A stretch of 60,000 nt of DNA, taken from Symsagittifera roscoffensis. Lineage: Eukaryota > Xenacoelomorpha > Acoela > Convolutidae. The first letter of the stretch is position 1, and every line of letters starts with the position of its first letter. The DNA is taken from positions 33,666,682 to 33,726,681 of the forward strand of contig NC_087063.1 in the NCBI RefSeq assembly GCF_963678635.1. Reading direction: 5' to 3'. Position numbers and translations under genes: made by a program. Below, one piece after another: positions 59,001 to 60,000 of this stretch. Under the pieces are notes generated by a model. It ran no database searches. It was not told the DNA's origin and saw nothing but the letters and a program-made list of their open reading frames with translations.

Positions 59001-60000
59001 AACAGAATCAACTGCTAAGCTCGCAGTCGGAAAAATATCCAATTGACAGTAAAATTGAATGAATTCAGTCATGCTTTTTGAATACATAGTGTTCAAGTGG
59101 ATGTGCTAATTAGGACATAAGTTGCATTTAATTTGTGGACTTATACCCAACATAAGTCCTGAGCTTCCTTTCTTGCTCGCTAAAAAATTATCATGCAACA
59201 AACACAAACCTAGAAGTGTAAAAAACTGTTCAAAACAGCGATTCAGAGGTACATGATGCAAACCTGGAATTCTAATAGAGCGTCCAAGTGATCAGAAAGT
59301 GTTGGCAGAGCCATGAGCAATTCATGTGCTTCCATATTACGCAGCTTTCCCTCTTCTTTACTATAAAGGAACAGTTAATATTTTCCTATGCTAATTTTTG
59401 ATAGCTATCTTCACGAATAATACAAACTCACCCTCTCTTAGCATTGCAGAAGTCAAAGGCCATTGCCCTGTATGATCCCGCTTTAGCACTCAAATATTTA
59501 GAGTACCTCTGAATGAATGGCGACATTTGAGCCCCTAAATTAACTTCTTCGTAGTTTGTATTGGAGAAACATTTTTATGAGTTATACGAAAAACGGCAAA
59601 CCTTGCATGTCCTTGCGATCGTAATAGTTCGCCAAATTTAATTCCATAGTTCTACTGGCCATGTTCTGGATCACTTTCTAAATGAATTTTAGAGTTAAAT
59701 CAGTTGCACGTAGGGCATAAAAATATTTTTAATCTTACTTCGTGGCCATAGCACATCAAATGATGCAAAGTAACGAGCGATTTGTACACGACTACCCAGT
59801 TTTGATTGTGAGTTCGTGACAGCAAAAGATCAATTATGTCGGTAACGTTAACATTTGGATCGTGGGTATACTGCAACAAATCTTCCAAGTGTTTCCTTTT
59901 AGGGGCAAGAATTTCTTCTGTCGTGGCTTTGCATACTTTTTTGCCAATCTGCGATCCCAAAACGGAATGTCGAGCCGCTTGCATGCGGTCCATAACACTT
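34783..60000 (-). CDS. PICALM: PICALM/AP180-type clathrin assembly protein (12 exons visible, 5' end off the window)
   Basis: Exons in transcript order: 59739-60000, 59602-59677, 59432-59534, 59264-59360, 58176-58397, 52853-52894, 52146-52430, 51567-51866, 50926-51099, 49827-49908, 39435-39521, 34783-35060. All junction phases agree, giving 666 residues from the first in-window ATG, close to the vertebrate length. The first five exons plus the sixth give the ANTH domain, with the phosphoinositide signature K-x9-KRKHL and NEGIINLLEKFFDM. The tail carries NPF, DPF and a DLLGL clathrin-box-like motif, then VNFEAAFG and DLDSALANL as in vertebrate PICALM. The family links PI(4,5)P2 membranes to clathrin and AP-2 and sorts small R-SNAREs. 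The last residues after NLATSLNTK are not conserved, so another exon is possible. Introns reach about 10 kb and are loaded with repeats. Confidence 0.93.
35634..37800. repeat. Interspersed repeat family Z, fragments in PICALM intron
   Basis: Blocks around 36270-36520 and 37310-37790 share phrases with the 3.6-kb units and with 42100-42940, 43560-43760, 46790-47140 and 53700-53860: AGCCAACAGACAGTTTG(G)AA, TTCCA(C/T)TTTCGAAA, CTGTTCGATAGTGGAGTTT and AAATCAAA-GTCAAACCGCG. No coding content is seen. It is a high-copy non-autonomous family. Confidence 0.7.
38382..39347 (+). mobile_element. hAT-family element with perfect 8-bp target duplication
   Basis: The ends are CAGGGTTGCAAA and its inverted copy TTTGCAACCCTG. 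Just inside, AAACACGTTTAAAACA (left) is mirrored by TGTTTTAAACGTGTTT (right). It is flanked by TGTTGCGG at 38374-38381 and 39348-39355. At 966 bp it keeps only the N-terminal part of a transposase, so it is a non-autonomous deletion derivative. It sits 87 bp past the 5' splice site of a PICALM exon, in antisense orientation. Confidence 0.93.
38517..39231 (+). pseudogene. BED zinc finger plus N-terminal hAT transposase fragment
   Basis: The frame at 38517-38789 has a BED finger: AIWSEFTQSPDGRAKCNHCY, then a His pair in MKKHFNDEH. A frame change at about 38750 leads into 38692-39231 with LDLSIARYFYSSNTPF and DMIKALHPGYPPPNRAHIDG, typical of hAT transposases, then VACWTNVNNESILGF. The catalytic core and C-terminal dimerisation region are missing. 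Confidence 0.85.
39435..39521 (-). CDS. PICALM: PICALM exon (NFEAAFG)
   Basis: The acceptor GCTGTTTAG and donor TACG/GTACGA bracket a phase 1-1 exon encoding TSYQPAYAPPAQQTVNFEAA and FGTNSTSY. It matches the vertebrate NVDFESVFGNKST segment. Confidence 0.9.
40175..40427 (-). other. Exon-like open segment of unknown gene
   Basis: The acceptor GGGTTTCCAG is followed by a phase-2 open frame of 84 residues ending in TGA: DPTEFKDNEYEFVAALEG, then NNFGPNYSIDIENELGTLDF. It is noticeably less AT-rich than its surroundings and acidic. Its phase does not match the neighbouring PICALM exons, so it is not a simple cassette exon. It could be the last exon of a nested - strand gene or an old retrocopy fragment. 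I recognise no family. Confidence 0.35.
42100..43760. repeat. Interspersed repeat family Z and hairpin-repeat copies in PICALM intron
   Basis: Partial copies occur at about 42100-42460, 42575-42940 and 43560-43760, with a tail-type piece (AGTACCCGATTGCAA) at 43495. The hairpin GCGAAGGGGAGCTTCGC lies at 42584. The overlapping open frames in this stretch are AT-rich chance frames. Confidence 0.6.
44781..46046 (+). mobile_element. Tc1-like transposon, decayed
   Basis: The ends GTTGGATGCAAAAA-TTTGAGACT and, reverse-complemented from 46046, GTTCGATGCAAAAA-ATGAGGCT match at about 19 of 24 positions and enclose a Tc1-type transposase relic. The length (about 1.27 kb) suits the superfamily. I could not fix the terminal TA duplications. 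Confidence 0.7.
45040..45925 (+). pseudogene. Tc1-like transposase, frameshifted
   Basis: A helix-turn-helix trace (HKTTVQRTLKKITF, about 45235) leads to WINDESIFQMHRNK (first Asp), VMVWGAISVRGFY, WILQQDGARPHTS (second Asp, 45630) and, in another frame, LQWPPNSADLSPIEKVWSIL (last acid, about 45760). It ends KSIPSRLLKVIRCHGK. The order and spacing fit a DD34E Tc1 enzyme. At least three frame changes and stops make it inactive. Confidence 0.88.
46790..47140. repeat. Interspersed repeat family Z, copy
   Basis: It begins near AGCCAACAGACAGTTGGAAA and includes CTGTTCGATAGTGGAGTTTG and GAATCAAAAGTCAAGCCGCG. It is collinear with the blocks at 25040-26270 and 37310-37700. Confidence 0.75.
47583..47645 (-). 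repeat. tRNA-derived repeat head
   Basis: The - strand reads ATGGTCCAGTCGTTAAGAC (A box) and GTGTGCGAGTCCCG (B box) at tRNA spacing, like a Ser/Leu-type D arm. The arms are degenerate, so it is not a functional tRNA. Confidence 0.55.
48119..48212. repeat. Repeat X copy 3, left part
   Basis: GGATTTGACCCCCTCTCCAA then CAAAGGGTCACTCTTTGGCA matches copies 1 and 2. It breaks off at about 48212, and the remainder appears at about 49360. Confidence 0.6.
48605..48925 (-). repeat. Composite SINE-like repeat with internal tRNA-like part, copy 1
   Basis: It is collinear with 56140-56460: GCGAAGCTTCG, CAAACACTAGCGAGAACAC, GTGCAATAAGAAAAAGTAG, a - strand tRNA-like part at 48713-48771 (GTGGCTGATTGGTTAGTATG and GGTTTGAAACTCG), then GAACACTTTTATTTGCGAG. 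An internal 14-bp tandem run (GAATTTTAAATGAT) lies at 48824-48880. Confidence 0.7.
49360..49580. repeat. Repeat X, right part (continues 48119-48212)
   Basis: CAGCGATCAACTCCAAAATT, then TGCGCC, CGCGCC, GGCGCAG, then CTCGGAAAATCAATTT follow the block order of copies 1 and 2 after their GGCTGACT block. The gap of about 1.15 kb is filled by the composite SINE-like material. Confidence 0.6.
49827..49908 (-). CDS. PICALM: PICALM exon (phase 0-1)
   Basis: The acceptor TTGTTTCAG and donor AATG/GTGAGT bracket STSAAVVPPSGGSMFGGTVS and GSMWQTN plus one base, which joins the next exon as Gly. It is Ser/Gly-rich tail sequence. Confidence 0.82.
50926..51099 (-). CDS. PICALM: PICALM exon (phase 0-0)
   Basis: The acceptor GAATTTGTCAG gives GAA GCT AGT ACA: EASTGRPYLAYPASPAPKFS, continuing to LVGPSLASPYVYS at the strong donor TCA/GTGAGT. 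A nearer AG at 51091 would break the frame. It is a Pro-rich, weakly conserved tail exon and could be alternatively spliced since both phases are 0. Confidence 0.75.
51567..51866 (-). CDS. PICALM: PICALM exon with NPF/DPF and clathrin-box motifs
   Basis: A 100-codon exon, acceptor TTTAATTTCAG and donor AAT/GTTAGT, phase 0-0. It carries NPFSTD, NDPFEDLLGL, NDPFGSS, FDPFASF and SNPFLQN. In the family, DPF binds AP-2, NPF binds EH domains and DLL-type boxes bind the clathrin terminal domain. The open frames in the other phases here are shadows. Confidence 0.92.
52146..52430 (-). CDS. PICALM: PICALM exon (APSSLLDALE)
   Basis: A 95-codon exon, phase 0-0. It begins APSSLLDALESHYQGLE as in PICALM/AP180, has a Gly-run, NNPFFFEE, and ends ADRQKALEEEKTELS, the counterpart of the vertebrate KQAALEEEQARL helix. 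Donor GTAAGA. Confidence 0.95.
52853..52894 (-). CDS. PICALM: PICALM 42-bp exon (GIDKGDIPDL)
   Basis: A 14-codon microexon, EYGIDKGDIPDLTS, phase 0-0, acceptor ATTGTTTCAG and donor TCG/GTGAGC. It joins the ANTH exon ending FLKVAE to APSSLLDALE, as in vertebrates (GIDRGDIPDL). Confidence 0.95.
53054..53155 (-). other. Possible alternative terminal exon (coiled coil)
   Basis: The acceptor TTTTTCGTTAG opens a phase-0 frame, LIKALKEELVQIQISLSL then REWTEQLHLQEQQKL and TGA. An internal GTGAGT at 53099 could instead act as a donor (phase 1). With the exon at 53368 it would give a coiled-coil tail. Confidence 0.4.
53368..53418 (-). other. Possible alternative exon (phase 0-0)
   Basis: Good splice sites, CTAACTTTCAG and CAA/GTAAGT, bracket 17 open codons: SPHLEDLLKCVNRVGDQ. 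It lies in the intron between the last large ANTH exon and the 42-bp exon and matches both phases. It is unknown in vertebrate PICALM. Confidence 0.45.
53700..53860. repeat. Interspersed repeat family Z, short copy
   Basis: CCCAACTGACAGTTGGAAAA then an AT-rich body ending near TTGATAAAATT; a truncated member. Confidence 0.6.
54066..54260 (-). repeat. tRNA-derived repeat with hairpin tail
   Basis: The - strand of 54066-54132 has GGAGTTCGACTCTCG (B box) and an anticodon-arm-like GCGTTTGTAATCTAAGGTC, resembling a Thr-type tRNA. About 90 bp further along the + strand come CTTGTTCTCGATTTCAAGAC and the ACTTGCTCTCGCAAGT hairpin also seen at 34182, 49310, 54750, 56040 and 56790. The open frame 53986-54402 runs through it and is not a gene. 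Confidence 0.6.
56140..56460 (-). repeat. Composite SINE-like repeat, copy 2 (tRNA-Met-like)
   Basis: The partner of 48605-48925. The tRNA-like part at 56258-56317 on the - strand reads GTGGTTAGTGCGTGAGACTC then ATAATCTCTAGGTCGC. The anticodon stem GAGA/TCTC frames a CAT anticodon, as in elongator tRNA-Met. The B box is mutated, so it is not a functional tRNA. Confidence 0.7.
56643..56850 (-). repeat. tRNA-derived repeat (Pro-like D arm) with tail
   Basis: The - strand reads CCAGTTGGTCTAGTTGTAAA (A-box region) and GAATACCAGCTGGACC. On the + strand it is followed by the shared tail CTAGTTCCCGATTCCAAGTC. The layout is the same as at 54066. Confidence 0.5.
56909..57016. promoter_or_regulatory. 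Duplicated 54-bp block with TTGTCGCGACAA palindrome
   Basis: Two tandem copies, 56909-56962 and 56963-57016, share TATGCGGT-AACACTTGTCG and ACAATGAGGCGCA-AC. Copy 2 holds the perfect 12-bp palindrome TTGTCGCGACAA (56992-57003); copy 1 has TTGTCGAGACAA. They end 9 bp before a TATAAA box, so they may be upstream control sites of the ORF at 57079. Confidence 0.55.
57025..57030 (+). promoter_or_regulatory. TATA box
   Basis: TATAAA lies 49 bp before the ATG at 57079, leaving room for a short leader. Confidence 0.5.
57079..57465 (+). CDS. Intronless 128-aa ORF nested in a PICALM intron, unknown function
   Basis: It encodes a basic protein starting MAVKRIEKPLPVQRNTLENF, with helical stretches (LKLLKLQSFYIRLEVLEF) and a Cys/Phe-rich end (PFFCRVFVICSMSHFV). 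I recognise no family and see no signal peptide. It is clearly richer in G+C than its flanks. It has a TATA box 49 bp upstream, a duplicated palindromic block before that, and AATAAA 48 bp after the stop. It runs opposite to PICALM, in the 5.3-kb intron between exons 58176 and 52853. It could be a genuine nested gene, a retrocopy, or a gene carried by a mobile element. Confidence 0.5.
   Translation: MAVKRIEKPLPVQRNTLENFQNLLKIASVEHFGLWARSWSVFRDILITEQNARTKNISNCSSLQTKYVTTLKSSSNYPELKLLKLQSFYIRLEVLEFSLKNMLDHIFYRNSKPFFCRVFVICSMSHFV
57513..57518 (+). terminator. Poly(A) signal after the nested ORF
   Basis: AATAAA lies 48 bp past the TGA at 57463-57465. Confidence 0.5.
58176..58397 (-). CDS. PICALM: PICALM exon, large ANTH exon
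   Basis: 74 codons, phase 0-0: ARPSDLTNGIVVASFMLLFK, then DSIRLFASYNEGIINLLEKF, then YKKFL and KFLKVAE. This is the most conserved part of the ANTH helical solenoid. Donor GAG/GTGATT. Confidence 0.97.
59264..59360 (-). CDS. PICALM: PICALM exon (ANTH)
   Basis: KEEGKLRNMEAHELLMALPT then LSDHLDALLEFQ, phase 2-0; it matches the vertebrate NTEKLLKTVPIIQNQMDALL segment. Acceptor CCTTTATAG, donor CAG/GTTTGC. Confidence 0.96.
59432..59534 (-). CDS. PICALM: PICALM exon (ANTH)
   Basis: AQMSPFIQRYSKYLSAKAGS then YRAMAFDFCNAKR, phase 1-2; counterpart of STFIRRYSRYLNEKAVSYR. Donor GAG/GTGAGT type. Confidence 0.96.
59602..59677 (-). CDS. PICALM: PICALM exon (ANTH)
   Basis: KVIQNMASRTMELNLANYYD then RKDMQ plus one base, phase 0-1; counterpart of FIQYLASRNTLFNLSNFLD. 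Acceptor AATTCATTTAG. Confidence 0.95.
59739..60000 (-). CDS. PICALM: PICALM N-terminal ANTH exon, cut by the window edge
   Basis: The frame is open to the edge. It reads DRMQAARHSVLGSQIGKKVC, then KATTEEILAPKRKHLEDLLQ, which contains the K-x9-K-R-K-H-L inositide-binding signature, then NWVVVYKSLVTLHHLMCYGH. Donor GAA/GTAAGA. The ATG at 59993 aligns inside the family N-terminus, so the true start probably lies outside the window. Confidence 0.95.

Overview
The window reads as nuclear DNA of an invertebrate animal. It is AT-rich, has introns with GT/AG borders, poly(A) signals and a dense load of DNA transposons, fold-back elements, tRNA-derived repeats and a cnidarian/sponge-type retroelement relic. 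No bacterial operon structure is present. The exact phylum cannot be fixed from the sequence; a soft-bodied marine invertebrate is the best guess.

Two spliced protein-coding genes can be rebuilt with matching intron phases. On the + strand, about 4.8-14.1 kb, lies a gene for an 832-residue protein: a SAM-like N-terminal domain (exon at 5911), a Lys/Pro-rich linker, a P-loop G domain of the AIG1/septin-like class, and a Cys/His cluster, followed by a poly(A) signal. On the - strand, from the right edge down to about 34.8 kb, lies a PICALM/AP180 clathrin-assembly gene: an ANTH domain in five exons, then a tail with NPF, DPF and DLLGL endocytic motifs. Twelve exons join in frame to about 666 visible residues; the start probably lies beyond the right edge. 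The two genes converge across about 20 kb of repeat-filled DNA.

Layout: 1-4.7 kb, fold-back MITEs and unassigned DNA. 4.8-14.1 kb, the GTPase gene, whose 5.5-kb first coding intron holds a complete but decayed MULE/FLYWCH element nested in an older repeat. 14.2-34.7 kb, the convergent intergenic region with a 0.28-kb direct-repeat pair, a broken and internally deleted retroelement (20.8-23.7 kb) and a tandem duplication of a 3.6-kb unit (24.4-31.5 kb). 34.8-60 kb, the PICALM gene, whose long introns hold a non-autonomous hAT element with a perfect 8-bp target duplication, a dead Tc1-like element, several tRNA-derived repeats, and a shared hairpin-bearing repeat family.

The items most worth following up are: an intronless 128-codon ORF at 57079 inside a PICALM intron, preceded by a TATA box and a duplicated 54-bp block carrying palindromes, and followed by a poly(A) signal; two phase-compatible exons (53368 and 53054) that could give PICALM a short ANTH plus coiled-coil isoform; the GTPase domain combination with its altered G4 motif; and the MULE, whose terminal repeats are iterated 12-mers and whose empty site is preserved in another repeat copy in the window.
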